This document shows, piece by piece, positions 1 through 9,475 of a stretch of 64,000 nt of DNA. A program made the translations under genes and the position numbers. Source of the stretch: UBA1426 sp050953365 (GTDB lineage: Bacteria; Bacillota; Clostridia; Peptostreptococcales; Anaerovoracaceae); the NCBI GenBank assembly GCA_050953365.1, contig JBMNMN010000004.1, positions 1-64,000 on the forward strand, in the 5' to 3' direction. Below the pieces are notes generated by a model. It did not search any database, was not told the DNA's origin, and was given only the letters and a program-made list of their open reading frames with translations. How positions within the stretch are numbered: position 1 is the stretch's first letter; the number at the start of each line of letters is the position of its first letter.

Positions 1-941
1 TCAAATGGAATAGAAGGTAGCGGTTTTAAGGCTTTCCGATCGGCTTGAAACAGTTCCTCAATTGTTTGGTTGTGCCTGTAATGTTCCCGGTCTGCGTCCT
101 CCTCGCACATGGTTAGGAGTTGCCTATTGAAATCGGAAAGAGAGAGAAAGCGAGGGACCGGGACTAAGAAGTTTCTGCGCTGATAACCCACCTTGCTTTC
201 CACATTGCCTTTTTCATGGCCTTCTCCCGGGTTCGTGAATACAGCCTTAAATCCGTAATGCTCCCGAAAGCGTTGAAACTTATCGGTCAAGTTTCTTCCT
301 CCATCACGGATTATGTTGGTGACAATCGTCTTGGTGTTATCAAACCACAGTTCATGGGGAACCCCTCCGATATGGCGAAAGATTGTGTCCAGGCCTTCCA
401 GCAGACACTCCATGTTTTCGCCATAGAACAGCTGCAGAAAACCTTTGTTACTGTAGGGGAAGGATACTTCCAGGTACTTTCCGGTAACACGCCTGCCATT
501 TTCATAAAACTCAGCGGTACCAAAATCTACTTGAGCTTCACCGGGTTTATGTTCCAAGGGCAGGTAACCTGCATTTTCACCGGCATAGATCTGTTTCTTT
601 CGATAGGATACGTACTGGGCTACCAGGCGATAGGAACAGTTAAACCCTTCTACTTCCTTTGTTAGGCGCTTGTAGACCCGTTTGGCTGTATGTCTTTGAC
701 TTCTCGGAGCAGACTTGTCATTTTCAAGCCACTCGTCAATGACAGGCTTGAAGGCGTCCAATTTAGGGCAAAATCGCTGTTGAGAAGCCGGTTTGGCTAC
801 AGGCTCGTTAAAATCTTTCATGTCTATGTACTTGCGTACAGTCCTCCAATCCAGCTGTAGGGCGGATGCTATTTGTGAAATATTTCCCCCTTTTTCATAA
901 TACCTGCGTCTGATATCATGTATTTGATCCATTGTGAGCAT
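1..941 (-). CDS. istA: IstA transposase of IS21-family element 1 (C-terminus outside window)
   Basis: The reverse strand is open from an ATG at 941 to the window edge, about 313 codons. It encodes an N-terminal helix-turn-helix region (starting MLTMDQIHDIRRRYYEKGG) followed by the DDE integrase core. The catalytic residues are visible as QVDFG (first Asp), WFDNTK (second Asp) and HEKGNVESKVGY (Glu). The closest relative in view is the IstA at 12982-14508, which aligns along the whole length. An AAGGAGG and a second GGAG lie just upstream; an internal ATG three codons later is an alternative start. The partner istB should lie to the left of the window. Confidence 0.85.
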   Translation of the reverse strand, partial: MLTMDQIHDIRRRYYEKGGNISQIASALQLDWRTVRKYIDMKDFNEPVAKPASQQRFCPKLDAFKPVIDEWLENDKSAPRSQRHTAKRVYKRLTKEVEGFNCSYRLVAQYVSYRKKQIYAGENAGYLPLEHKPGEAQVDFGTAEFYENGRRVTGKYLEVSFPYSNKGFLQLFYGENMECLLEGLDTIFRHIGGVPHELWFDNTKTIVTNIIRDGGRNLTDKFQRFREHYGFKAVFTNPGEGHEKGNVESKVGYQRRNFLVPVPRFLSLSDFNRQLLTMCEEDADREHYRHNQTIEELFQADRKALKPLPSIPF

Positions 942-1097
942 TCTCCTTTTTCCTCCTTGCATTCTTTGGTCAGATACAAGGATAAGTGATGGGGATTTTG
1001 CCTGCAATGGATCTTCTGCAATATTATGCAAAATCCAACTTGCAATATTATGGATTTTTGTCCTGCAACTTTCTACATTTTTAATCTACAACAAACA
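1..1097. mobile_element. IS21-family element 1, transposase-side end (cut by window edge)
   Basis: The left part of the window is the istA side of an IS21-family element. Its outer end is placed at 1097, where an ...AACA terminus (TGTTTG... read inward) meets restriction-gene codons that begin at about 1098. The 150 bp between the istA start and this end hold several TGCAA-containing subterminal repeats (for example near 1003, 1016 and 1050), typical of multiple transposase binding sites in IS21 ends. The istB side lies outside the window. The element is related to, but distinct from, the one at 12163-14683, which has the same istA type and a similar TGTTTTG terminus. The end position is inferred from the junction with hsdR; the target duplication cannot be checked here. 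Confidence 0.75.
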
Positions 1098-1120
1098 CTC
1101 TGCGGGAATCCTTTAGTGAT

Positions 1121-4102
1121 GTGGTATTAGAAAAGGAGTTAAAGGCAGCTCTGCTTTCTATAAACCCTTGGCTTGAAGAAGACCAATTGCCCGAACTGGT
1201 GCGCGAAATCACCACCCCATCTGCCAATTCCCTACTGGAAGCCAATCAGGAGATACTCGCACGGTTGTTGGAAAACAGTTCTGCTGATAACAGAAAAACA
1301 GGACAAAAGAGCGATACTGTCCGATTTATTGATTTCTCCGATATAAAAGAAAAAGATAAGCATAGGCGTAAGAACCGGTATCTTGCCATCTCGCAGTTTA
1401 AGGTTAAAATTCCCGGTACAGAAAAGCATATTATTCCTGACATTGTTCTTTTTATCAATGGCATACCGGTGGTAGTTATCGAGTGTAAATCTCCATCTAT
1501 TGCCGATTCTATGGGAGAGGCTATAATTCAGTTATTAAGGTATCAAAACAGAAGAGGAGAAACAGCGGAAGGAAACCCCAAGCTTTTTTATTATAACCAG
1601 TTCATGGTTGCTACCAATCGTCAAATGGCTACATACTCAACCATTACCGGTGAGTTTGAACACTTTATCGAATGGAAAGATCCTTATCCCTTTGCCCTCT
1701 CTGAGATTGAAACCGCAGGGGAATCAGTGACCAGCCAGCATGTACTTGTCCAAGGGATGCTGCAGCCGCAAAACCTCCTGGATATTATCCAATCTTTCAC
1801 AATTTTCCGTGAAGACGATAAAGGTAAACTCGTCAAGGTAGTTCCGAGATATCAACAATTCAGAGCGGTAAGGAAAATAATTGATGGCTTAAAGTCGGGA
1901 GAGACTTCATTCCTTAAAGGCGGCACCGTATGGCACACCCAGGGTAGCGGGAAATCCCTGACGATGATGTTTGTTGTTCGTAAAATGTACAGGGATCCGG
2001 AGCTTGCCAGCTACAAGGTTGTATTCATAACAGACCGGACGGACCTGGAAAAGCAGCTTTCTGAGACTGCCAGAAGTGTAGGATATACCATCAAAATTGC
2101 CAGAAAAATCGAGGCGCTAAAGGCACTGCTTAGGACTGACACTCCTGAACTTGTGATGGGTATGATTCACAAATTTCAGGAAAGAGAATTTGCACACGAA
2201 TTTCCGCTCTTAAACGAATCCAGTAAAATTTTGGTGATGATTGACGAGGCTCACCGGACACAATACAAACTGCTTGGAGCTAATCTTATCAAAGCTATGC
2301 CTAATGCGGTTAAAATAGCTTTTACAGGTACGCCCATCGACAAGACAGAAAAAACTTTTGGCAGATACATAGATGTTTACTCCATAAAGCAAGGAGTTAT
2401 GGATGGGGTTACAGTAGAAATTGTATATGAGGGTAGAACCCATAACAGTGCTATTGCCGATGCCGAAGGAATGAACCAGAAATTTGAGGATGTCTTTGCC
2501 GATGCTGATGAAGAGCAGCGCAGGATGATTCTCGGGAAATATACATGGAAGGGATACCTAGAAGCGGAGGAAACCATTTGGGATAAAGCAAAAGATATGC
2601 TGGAACACTATATAAAACATATATTCCCTAACGGATTCAAAGCTCAGGTAGTAGCCGTATCCAGAGAAGCAGCCCACCGCTACAAGGTCGCTTTCGATAA
2701 GTTGCTACAGGAAAAGATTTCTGAATTGAAGCAAAAAAACACTCAGGAAGTAGATATTGTAACTCTTGAAAAGATGAGAGTTGAGGCGATTATGTCTGGT
2801 GGTGAAAATGATCCCCCTCATCTGAAACAATATACCGATGAAACCGAGCACGAGAAAATTATTAAAAGCTTCAAATTGCCCTTTGATGCTGTAGATGAAA
2901 ATGGGATAACCGGAGATGTCGGTATCATTGTAGTCCAGAGCATGCTTTTAACAGGCTTTGATGCCCCCATCGAGCAGGTAATGTATCTTGATACCGTTAT
3001 AAAAAACCACAATCTCCTTCAGGCCATTGCCCGTGTTAATCGCAAAGCCAAAAATAAGAATTGTGGTTTTGTTATAGACTATGTTGGCGTTGCCAAACAT
3101 CTCAGAGAAGCTTTATCTGCCTATGAGGATAAGGATATTGCTGAAATTCTTGAAGTTGTGAAAGATGATGGGAAAGATATAGATGAATTAAAATACACCC
3201 TGCTTGAAATAAGGGAATTTTTAAAAAAGCTAGAAATAAAAAGTCTTGACTATATTGATGAAATTGTTGATGAGCTGGCGGATGAAGAGACCCGCAATGA
3301 TTTTATAGCCCTTTTTAAAAAGTTGACGAAGGTGATCGATAGGGTGCTGCCGAAAACAGAAGCCCTTAAGTATTTAAAAGATCTGAAGACAATGGGTTTT
3401 ATCAGCCAGACAGCTGCCAACCGCTACCGCGATTCAAAGCTCAGCTTGAAAGACGTTAGCAAGAAAGTGCGTACAATCATTGAAGAACACCTAATTACGA
3501 ATGGCGTTGATCCCAAAATTCCGCCTTTGCCAATTTTATCAGAAGAATTTAAAGAACAAATTAAAAGCAAGAAATCACCCAGAGCGAAAGCGGAGGAACT
3601 GACTCATGGTATTAGAGAGTATATCAATAACCATGCGGAGGAAGATCCGGAACTATATGAGAGATTGGCAGAAAAGTTACAGAAACTGCTCGATGAATAT
3701 AAGAATAATTGGGACGTTCTCGCTGAGGAACTGGAAAAGCTGCTGGAGGAAATTCGTAGAGGTCGTGAGGGAGAGGAAACCTTTGGATTTGATTCAAAAA
3801 CCGAGTTTCCATTTATGGCGTTATTGAAAAAAGAAATCTTTGGTGTGAAGGATATTTTTGAAATTGATAATGAAGATATAGATAATCTAATAAACGTAAC
3901 AAGAGATATAATAGAAAGGATAAAAACAGACACAAAAATTGTTGATTTTTGGAATAACCACACCAAGCAAAAGCAACTGAGAACATTTATCGCATCTCAT
4001 TTACTTACTGTTTTTAGACAAAAGGCAATGCCGAAAAGAAAAGAACTTTCCCAAAAGCTCTTAGAACTCTCTTATCATATTTACGGGAGGACAAAGATAT
4101 GA
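1121..4102 (+). CDS. hsdR: Type I restriction enzyme R subunit HsdR, 5' end removed by IS21
   Basis: This is the ATP-dependent translocase/endonuclease subunit of a type I restriction-modification complex. The PD-(D/E)xK nuclease is seen at residues 106-123 (PDIVLF...ECKSP), Walker A at about 280 (HTQGSGKS), the DEAH-type box at about 373 (MIDEAHRTQ), followed by the second RecA-like lobe and a charged helical C-terminus that would contact the methylase. Homology starts at about 1098 (codons for LRESFSDVV), directly at the end of the neighbouring IS21 element. Before that there is only IS sequence with an in-frame stop at 1082. The family normally has several tens of residues ahead of this point, so the native start is lost. 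The GTG at 1121 has no convincing ribosome binding site. The ORF body is intact; expression is doubtful. hsdM and hsdS are not in the window and may lie left of the IS. Confidence 0.9.
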   Translation: MVLEKELKAALLSINPWLEEDQLPELVREITTPSANSLLEANQEILARLLENSSADNRKTGQKSDTVRFIDFSDIKEKDKHRRKNRYLAISQFKVKIPGTEKHIIPDIVLFINGIPVVVIECKSPSIADSMGEAIIQLLRYQNRRGETAEGNPKLFYYNQFMVATNRQMATYSTITGEFEHFIEWKDPYPFALSEIETAGESVTSQHVLVQGMLQPQNLLDIIQSFTIFREDDKGKLVKVVPRYQQFRAVRKIIDGLKSGETSFLKGGTVWHTQGSGKSLTMMFVVRKMYRDPELASYKVVFITDRTDLEKQLSETARSVGYTIKIARKIEALKALLRTDTPELVMGMIHKFQEREFAHEFPLLNESSKILVMIDEAHRTQYKLLGANLIKAMPNAVKIAFTGTPIDKTEKTFGRYIDVYSIKQGVMDGVTVEIVYEGRTHNSAIADAEGMNQKFEDVFADADEEQRRMILGKYTWKGYLEAEETIWDKAKDMLEHYIKHIFPNGFKAQVVAVSREAAHRYKVAFDKLLQEKISELKQKNTQEVDIVTLEKMRVEAIMSGGENDPPHLKQYTDETEHEKIIKSFKLPFDAVDENGITGDVGIIVVQSMLLTGFDAPIEQVMYLDTVIKNHNLLQAIARVNRKAKNKNCGFVIDYVGVAKHLREALSAYEDKDIAEILEVVKDDGKDIDELKYTLLEIREFLKKLEIKSLDYIDEIVDELADEETRNDFIALFKKLTKVIDRVLPKTEALKYLKDLKTMGFISQTAANRYRDSKLSLKDVSKKVRTIIEEHLITNGVDPKIPPLPILSEEFKEQIKSKKSPRAKAEELTHGIREYINNHAEEDPELYERLAEKLQKLLDEYKNNWDVLAEELEKLLEEIRRGREGEETFGFDSKTEFPFMALLKKEIFGVKDIFEIDNEDIDNLINVTRDIIERIKTDTKIVDFWNNHTKQKQLRTFIASHLLTVFRQKAMPKRKELSQKLLELSYHIYGRTKI

Positions 4103-4773
4103 GTATTGAAATTGATGAAATTATCCGTTCTAATAGAAGGACCATTGCTCTTGTAGTGACTGCTGATGCAAAACTGATTGTTAGGGCCCCTTATAACACA
4201 TCAACTGATTATATAAAAGACTTGGTAGAAAAAAAGGGGAAATGGATAACAGAAAAAAAACAGGCAATTGCACGCCGCAATGAGGTTCATAAAGAAAAAC
4301 AATTTACAAACGGCGAGGGTTTTATGTTCCTTGGTAACAATTATAAGTTGGAGATTTCAAAAGAGGAACAGCAAGTAGTCTTAAAGAATGGAAAATTAAT
4401 ATTACCTGAAACAGAATTGAGTATTGCAGGAGAAAAGATCATACAGTGGTACAAACACGAAGCTAAAAAAGTTATTCAGGAACGGGTCGAATACTATTCT
4501 CAATTAACCGGGCTCAAATATAATTCATTAAGAATTACAGATGCAAAAAGACGATGGGGTTCGTGTGGCCCAAAAGGTACATTGAATTTCACTTGGAGAT
4601 TGGTAATGGCTCCTTTAAGCGTGATAGATTATGTTGTTGCACATGAACTGTCGCATATAGAATTTGCTGATCACTCAAAAGATTTTTGGATAAGAGTGCG
4701 CACGATTATGCCTGATTTTGAAAAGCAGCGTAAGTGGCTTGAAGAGAATCAGAAGATACTCGATTTATTTTAA
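4099..4773 (+). CDS. YgjP/DUF45-family zinc metallopeptidase
   Basis: The protein of 224 residues has the YgjP (DUF45, WLM-like) architecture: an N-terminal beta-rich half, the RRWGSCG motif near residue 150, and the zinc-binding helix HELSHIEFADHSKDFW at about 181-196, where the two His of HELSH and the downstream His are the expected metal ligands. Its ATG overlaps the hsdR stop codon by 4 bp (ATGA), so it is translationally coupled to hsdR. This family is often found beside type I restriction genes, where its role is not well defined; a part in turnover of the R subunit is only a guess. With hsdR decapitated it may have lost its normal promoter. Confidence 0.85.
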   Translation: MSIEIDEIIRSNRRTIALVVTADAKLIVRAPYNTSTDYIKDLVEKKGKWITEKKQAIARRNEVHKEKQFTNGEGFMFLGNNYKLEISKEEQQVVLKNGKLILPETELSIAGEKIIQWYKHEAKKVIQERVEYYSQLTGLKYNSLRITDAKRRWGSCGPKGTLNFTWRLVMAPLSVIDYVVAHELSHIEFADHSKDFWIRVRTIMPDFEKQRKWLEENQKILDLF

Positions 4774-4952
4774 CTTTTAATATAATTATTTGTAATGAAA
4801 GTGCAAGAGTAAAGCTTATGGTGCGGGCTCTAACTGTGTTGAATTGATATTGATGTATAACAAACAAAGGGCATAATTCTGCGGAAACGGTTACAAAACA
4901 AATTTTTATATCTTATATTTATTTTGATATATTGATTGGGGGAACGATCATT

Positions 4953-5624
4953 ATGTTTATTTCGCAAATTGCAATAAGAAATTATAGATTGTTTACTCCC
5001 GATAGGTTATTTACAATTGATAATTTTAATGTCCCGAACGGAACCGAGGAAGGATCAGGCCTTAATGTTTTTGTTGGAGAAAATGGTTGTGGTAAAACAT
5101 CATTGCTTGAGGCTTTGGCGTTACCTATGCTTGAATATAAAGTTGATAGTTTTTCTGTAGACGATATGAATGATCCAAGCAAAGATGTAGAAATTAGCAT
5201 TTATTCAGATAAGCCTTTTAAAGTATTAGGGACAATGCCTAAATCAGATTTTATGGCGAAAGGGTTTGTTTTTAAAGCACGTTGTAGAGCAAGAAGTAGT
5301 AAAGCATATTTGTCATCACTTATAGTGACAGATCAGTTATTTATTAGTACGGATCCTGATAAACCGAAAGAAAATAGTCCAGATCTTAGAGTAAGAGTTT
5401 ATAATCCATTTTCAGGAAACCGTTTTAATGAAAATGATGTGCTTTTATTAGATAAAAATAGACTATATCAAACGAGATCTGGAAATTTCAATACTACAAG
5501 ATTCGACCGTTTGATGGAAGATTTTAATTATCAATACTTAAAGAATACCAATCCGATTAAGAACTTAAATGATTATTTGAATAAAGAAATAAAACAAAAT
5601 AAAATCCAAAATTCTTTTTCCTGA
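4953..5624 (+). pseudogene. AAA ATPase (RecF/SMC-like, AAA_21/23 type), C-terminally truncated
   Basis: The N-terminal half of an ABC/SMC-like ATPase: a conserved beta strand start (MFISQIAIRNYRLF), and Walker A GENGCGKTSLL at about residues 38-48. No signature motif or Walker B follows; the frame stops 13 bases before the IS30 element. Full-length members are normally 350 residues or more, so about half the protein is missing. Codon use is much more AT-rich than the flanking chromosome, which suggests transfer. Such ATPases occur in defence modules (OLD, Septu, retron partners) but nothing here identifies one. ATG at 4953 is preferred over an upstream ATG at 4932 because GGGGGAA lies about 10 bases before it and the conserved N-terminal strand begins there. 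Confidence 0.6.
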
Positions 5625-5637
5625 ATTGCAATAACAA

Positions 5638-6800
5638 GTTGAACTAATCTCCGTACCTTGACAAATCTCTGTTGTTAAAGAGCATAGATTAAATCGAGTT
5701 CCTCATCGAAGAGTTCTTCTGGGGTTTTATAGCCTAAGATCTTTCTTGGAAGGCCGTTTATCCATTCTTCAACTCGTGCAATGGCCTCTTGGCTGTATTC
5801 GGAAATCTTCTTACCTTTGGGTATGAAGCGCCTAATCAGGCCGTTATGGTTTTCATTGGTACCACGTTCGAATGCGGAGTAAGGATGTGTAAAATATACC
5901 CCTACACCCTGTTCCTTCAAGGTTGACAGAGCAGCGAACTCAGATCCATTATCTGCAGTAAGGCTTTTGAAGACCTTTTGAAACCGACTGCCAAATTCGT
6001 CTTTGATCTGGTCAAATTCCTGCATAACCGCTTCTGCTGTTTTGGCAGGAATCTTTCGAATCAATGTGTTTCTGGTTTTTCGTTCGACAATGGTCAATAA
6101 GCTTTCATCCTCCTTGGATTTTGAGCCTATTACCGTATCAATTTCCCAGTGCCCAAACTCTTCTCGATCTTCCACATGACAAGGCCGGTTTTCAATACTG
6201 TCACCGAGGTTTCGCTTGTTGGCCCGGACTCGGATTCCTTTCTTGCTACGCTTTAGCTTAAGTGGTAAATCCGTGTTTTTAACTTTCATAAGCCCTAGAT
6301 CTATGTAGTTGTAAATGGTTTTGGTACAAAGCATCTTATCGAATTTACCCGTTGCTGCAGCCCTACCTACGGCAGAGTCCACGGACCAATCTTCCTCTAA
6401 CATCATCTTCTCAACATAGCCTACGAACTCACTGCACTGTAGCAGCTTGTACCTGCGACCAGTGTTCCGGCGATTTGCCTCATATTTAGCCTGGCCGGCA
6501 TCAGCGTAGTAGATTTTTACTAATTTGCCCTGCTTTATCTGTTCCACTGTGCCACGCCTTAGTTCGTTTGTAATGGTGTTTATGGGCCGATTTAGCAGTT
6601 TTGCGATGGCATAAGCAGTTTTGCCTTCACCAGCCAATAACTCGATTTTTACGCGCTCTTTAAAAGAAAGATGTTTATTTTTTCGCGGATTAGGTGTAAA
6701 CTGTGAGTGATCCATAGTGATTCGCCTTTCTGTGAAATTGTTTCTCGTAAAAACTATTTTACAACAGAAATCGTCACTATGGATTTTTTATTAGTTCAAC
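5638..6800. mobile_element. IS30-family insertion sequence
   Basis: The element is bounded by the perfect inverted repeat GTTGAACTAAT at 5638-5648 and ATTAGTTCAAC at 6790-6800; one or two more bases (AA / TT) may also belong to the repeat. It contains one intact transposase gene on the minus strand. Length is about 1.16 kb. The 2-3 bp target duplication expected for IS30 cannot be separated from the repeat edge. Confidence 0.85.
5675..6715 (-). CDS. IS30-family transposase
   Basis: A 346-residue DDE transposase. The N-terminal helix-turn-helix (LSFKERVKIELLAGEG...YAIAKLLNRP) is followed by the IS30 catalytic core: WEIDTVIG (first Asp), LTADNGSEF (second Asp) and the HPYSAFERGTNENHNG region with the conserved Glu. 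The C-terminal GYKTPEELF is typical of the family. No frame breaks are present, so the element may still be active. The gene starts at ATG 6715, facing leftward toward the truncated ATPase. Confidence 0.93.
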   Translation of the reverse strand: MDHSQFTPNPRKNKHLSFKERVKIELLAGEGKTAYAIAKLLNRPINTITNELRRGTVEQIKQGKLVKIYYADAGQAKYEANRRNTGRRYKLLQCSEFVGYVEKMMLEEDWSVDSAVGRAAATGKFDKMLCTKTIYNYIDLGLMKVKNTDLPLKLKRSKKGIRVRANKRNLGDSIENRPCHVEDREEFGHWEIDTVIGSKSKEDESLLTIVERKTRNTLIRKIPAKTAEAVMQEFDQIKDEFGSRFQKVFKSLTADNGSEFAALSTLKEQGVGVYFTHPYSAFERGTNENHNGLIRRFIPKGKKISEYSQEAIARVEEWINGLPRKILGYKTPEELFDEELDLIYAL

Positions 6801-6801
6801 T

Positions 6802-6969
6802 TCATTTTACAATTCGCCATTTGTTTTTGTAGCCTTGCCAATCATTTTTTCTTTGTTGCGCAAGCGTTGAGGAATTTTGTTTCGGATTTCGGTATTTAGG
6901 GGGCCTTAACTCTGTTTCGAAAATAGAAATAGCTCCCAGATTCCCTGCTTCAGTTATTTTCAGTATCAT
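6802..6969 (-). CDS. Small uncharacterised protein, 55 residues
   Basis: A short reverse-strand frame begins at ATG 6969, preceded by a perfect AAGGAGG about 11 bases upstream, and ends at a TGA at 6802-6804 that directly abuts the IS30 end. The product (MILKITEAGNLGAIS... to ...KWRIVK) is basic and Gln/Asn-rich at its C-terminus. I do not recognise a family. It may be the N-terminal piece of a longer gene cut by the IS30 insertion, since the stop lies at the IS edge. The strong ribosome binding site is the main reason to believe it is translated. Confidence 0.4.
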   Translation of the reverse strand: MILKITEAGNLGAISIFETELRPPKYRNPKQNSSTLAQQRKNDWQGYKNKWRIVK

Positions 6970-7212
6970 ACTCTATATTACCTCCTTATGGTCATAGATT
7001 TAACCCTGATGCTTCCAGCAAGTATTTGCGCAGTTCAAAAAAATGAGCACACAAATGTTCAGAGGATGTATGGATCACTTCTTAGGCTGTCTTGAATCGA
7101 TCGCCATAAGGCTTGGCAGGAGAACTGCGAAGAAGATGACCCATTCTTCCAAGTCCAGACTCCAGAGGGTCATAGATTTTGTGGGAGATGCGCCAGGTTG
7201 GCTGGCAAGGAT
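6970..7212. other. Unassigned spacer between IS30 flank and decayed transposon
   Basis: No recognisable gene on either strand. A forward frame at 7043-7273 has no ribosome binding site or known domain and I do not support it. The reverse strand holds open fragments interrupted by stops, possibly remains of the gene upstream of the small protein at 6802-6969. Confidence 0.4.
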
Positions 7213-7323
7213 TGTCCGCCCGGTAGCTAATACAAATAATTGGATACATACCCGTTATGCATTTTTGTCCTGAATAGCAGAGCGTAGACTCATGTTGAAA
7301 ACCTAAAAAAGGAGGAGATCAAC

Positions 7324-8681
7324 ATGAGGGATCAAAAGAAAGCGGAAGAAGTGGCGGCACAAAGGTTTCAACTGCTGTCACCATTACTGGCGGAGGGGTT
7401 GGATCCGGCAAAGGCCAGAGAACTGCGGGCTGGGATTTGTGAGCAGATGGGTTTGTCAGAACGTACATTGAGAAGGTATCTGGCAAAGTTTTCGAAGGAC
7501 GGGTTTGCCGGATTGAAGCCCAGGGGCAGAGGACAACGAAGAACTGAGGATGCAATACCGCAGAATATACTTGATCAGGCCCATTCTGCTTCGCCGTGAG
7601 ATACCAGGCAGGAGTGTCGCCCAAATTATCCAGATTCTCGAGTGGGAAGGGAAAGTCGCCCCCGGACAGATAAAGCGCAGCACGCTTCAGGAGAAGCTAT
7701 CTGAGCGTGGCTACAGCGCACGGCATATGAGGATGTATTCTCAATCGGGCGTCGCAGCCAGACGGTTTCAGCAAAAGAGCCGCAATATGCTGTGGCATAG
7801 TGATATCAAGTATGGTCCATATCTGCCGATTGGTCCGGACGGAGCAAAAAAGCAGGTATATCTTGTTACTTTTATCGATGACGCGACACGCTTTGTACTG
7901 CACGGCGAGTTCTACCCCGCTTTGGATCAGGTGATAGTGGAGGATTGCTTTCGGAAAGCGATTCTGAAGTATGGTGTTCCAGATTCGGTGTACTTTGACA
8001 ATGGGAAAACAATACCGGACCAAATGGATGGCGAGGACCTGCTCCAAGCTTGGCATCAGGCTGCTTTACGCGAAGCCATACTCGCCTGAAGCAACCGGGA
8101 AGGTTGAAAAGTTCAACCAGACAGTTGACTCTTTCCTAAGGGAGGCGGCATTGAGCAAGCCGCAGACGCTGGATCACTTCAATCAGCTGTTCAATGTATG
8201 GCTGGAGGAATGCTATCAGAACAAGCCCCACTCCGCTCTGGAGAACAAGCTGAGTCCGACTGCTGCCTACCAGAGGGATCGAAAGGCATTGAAGTTCCTT
8301 GATCAGGAAACTGTCGCGAATGCATTCCTGCACTGTGAAGAACGGAAGGTAGACAAGTCAGGCTGTATCAGCTTTGAGGGCAGGAAGTACGAAGTAGGAC
8401 TCAACCTTATTGGCTGTACTGTTGATGTAGTTTATGATCCTGCTGATATAGAGGAACTGACTATCGAATATGATGGATATGCTCCCTGGAAAGTGAAACA
8501 GCTTGTGATCGGGGACAGGGTCGGCCGTCGCCCGAAACTGCCCGCCTCTATGCAGCCGTTGCCGGCTGAATCTTCAAGACTGCTGGATGCAGCGATGCAG
8601 AAGAACCTTGAACGTGAGCAGCGGATAGCTCCTGCGATCTCCTACAGAACAGTGTACAAGGAGGGACGCAGTGATGTTTGA
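7324..8681 (+). pseudogene. Mu/TnsB-like DDE transposase, two frameshifts
   Basis: The reading frame begins with ATG 7324 behind AAGGAGGAG. The N-terminal part carries a helix-turn-helix (MGLSERTLRRYLAKF). The frame is lost near 7580 in a CCC run and resumes as ILLRREIPGRSVAQI. It continues through the rve-type core (WHSDIKYGPYL, FIDDATRF, VYFDNGK) and breaks again near 8006 in an AAAA run, resuming as QYRTKWMARTC...SPEATGKVEKFNQ, which supplies the catalytic Glu. The C-terminal beta-barrel region (FEGRKYEVGLNLIG) is present. Removing one base at each site would restore a protein of about 450 residues. Both breaks look like one-base insertions in short homopolymers. Confidence 0.85.
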
Positions 8682-9475
8682 AGAATTCTATGGCCTTTCC
8701 AACATACCTTTTTCAAGGGATATTCCGAGCACCCGTATTTATCAGCCAGTAATGTTGGAGGAGATACTGGGACGACTGAACTATGCCGCTCAACGGCAGG
8801 TTGTTTGCTGTGGTCACCGGCGATTGCGGAACGGGTAAGACAACAACGATCCGTATGCTTAAGGACTCTCTGGATCCGGCCAAATACATGGTGTTGTATC
8901 TTGCAGATTCCAAGCTGACACCGAGACATTTCTACAAGGGACTCCTGGCGCAACTTGGCGTAGAGGCGATGTTCTACCGCGGCGATGCTAAACGACAGCT
9001 TCATCACGAAATCGAGCTGATGCGTGGTATTCAGCATCTGCAGCCGGTCGTCATTGTTGATGAGGCTCATCTGCTGGATCGTGAGATGCTGGAGGAAGTG
9101 AGGTTTCTTCTCAACTTCAAGATGGACTCGCAAAGTCCTATGGCTCTGATACTGGTCGGGCAGAGTGAACTTTGGAATAAGCTGCACATGCAATCCTATA
9201 CGGCGATTCGGCAGCGAATTGACATTCAGTGTAAGCTAAACCATTATGACAGAGCGCAGACCGGGGAATACGTCAAAACGCACCTTTCCTATGCAGGAGC
9301 AGAACATGATATTTTTTCCGATCAGGCGATCGACGAGATATTCAGATTTTCCGGCGGGGCAGCCCGATTAGTCAACAAGGTTTGTACTCATTGCTTGATT
9401 TATGGAGCTCAGAATGGCAGGCGTATTATTGACGATCATATGGTGAAGTTGGTCATACAGGGAGAATTATCTTAA
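8674..9475 (+). pseudogene. ExeA/TnsC-like AAA+ ATPase of the transposon, one frameshift
   Basis: Starts at ATG 8674, overlapping the transposase stop, with AAGGAGG upstream. The first 40 residues (MFEEFYGLSNIPFSRDI) match the usual ExeA/TniB start. The frame shifts near 8797, apparently by one extra base, and continues as RLFAVVTGDCGTGKTTTIR (Walker A), VVIVDEAHLLD (Walker B), sensor region GQSELWNKL, and the C-terminal lid. The family acts as the target-selecting ATPase partner of Mu/Tn7-type transposases. Confidence 0.85.

Noticed and set aside
216..665. Forward 149-codon open frame
   Set aside because: It lies antisense to the IstA transposase, whose catalytic motifs are clear on the other strand.
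3604..3966. Frames antisense to the HsdR C-terminus
   Set aside because: Mirror of a charged helical coding region; no start signals.
7043..7273. Forward 76-codon open frame before the decayed transposon
   Set aside because: No ribosome binding site, no recognisable domain, and it runs into the transposon end.
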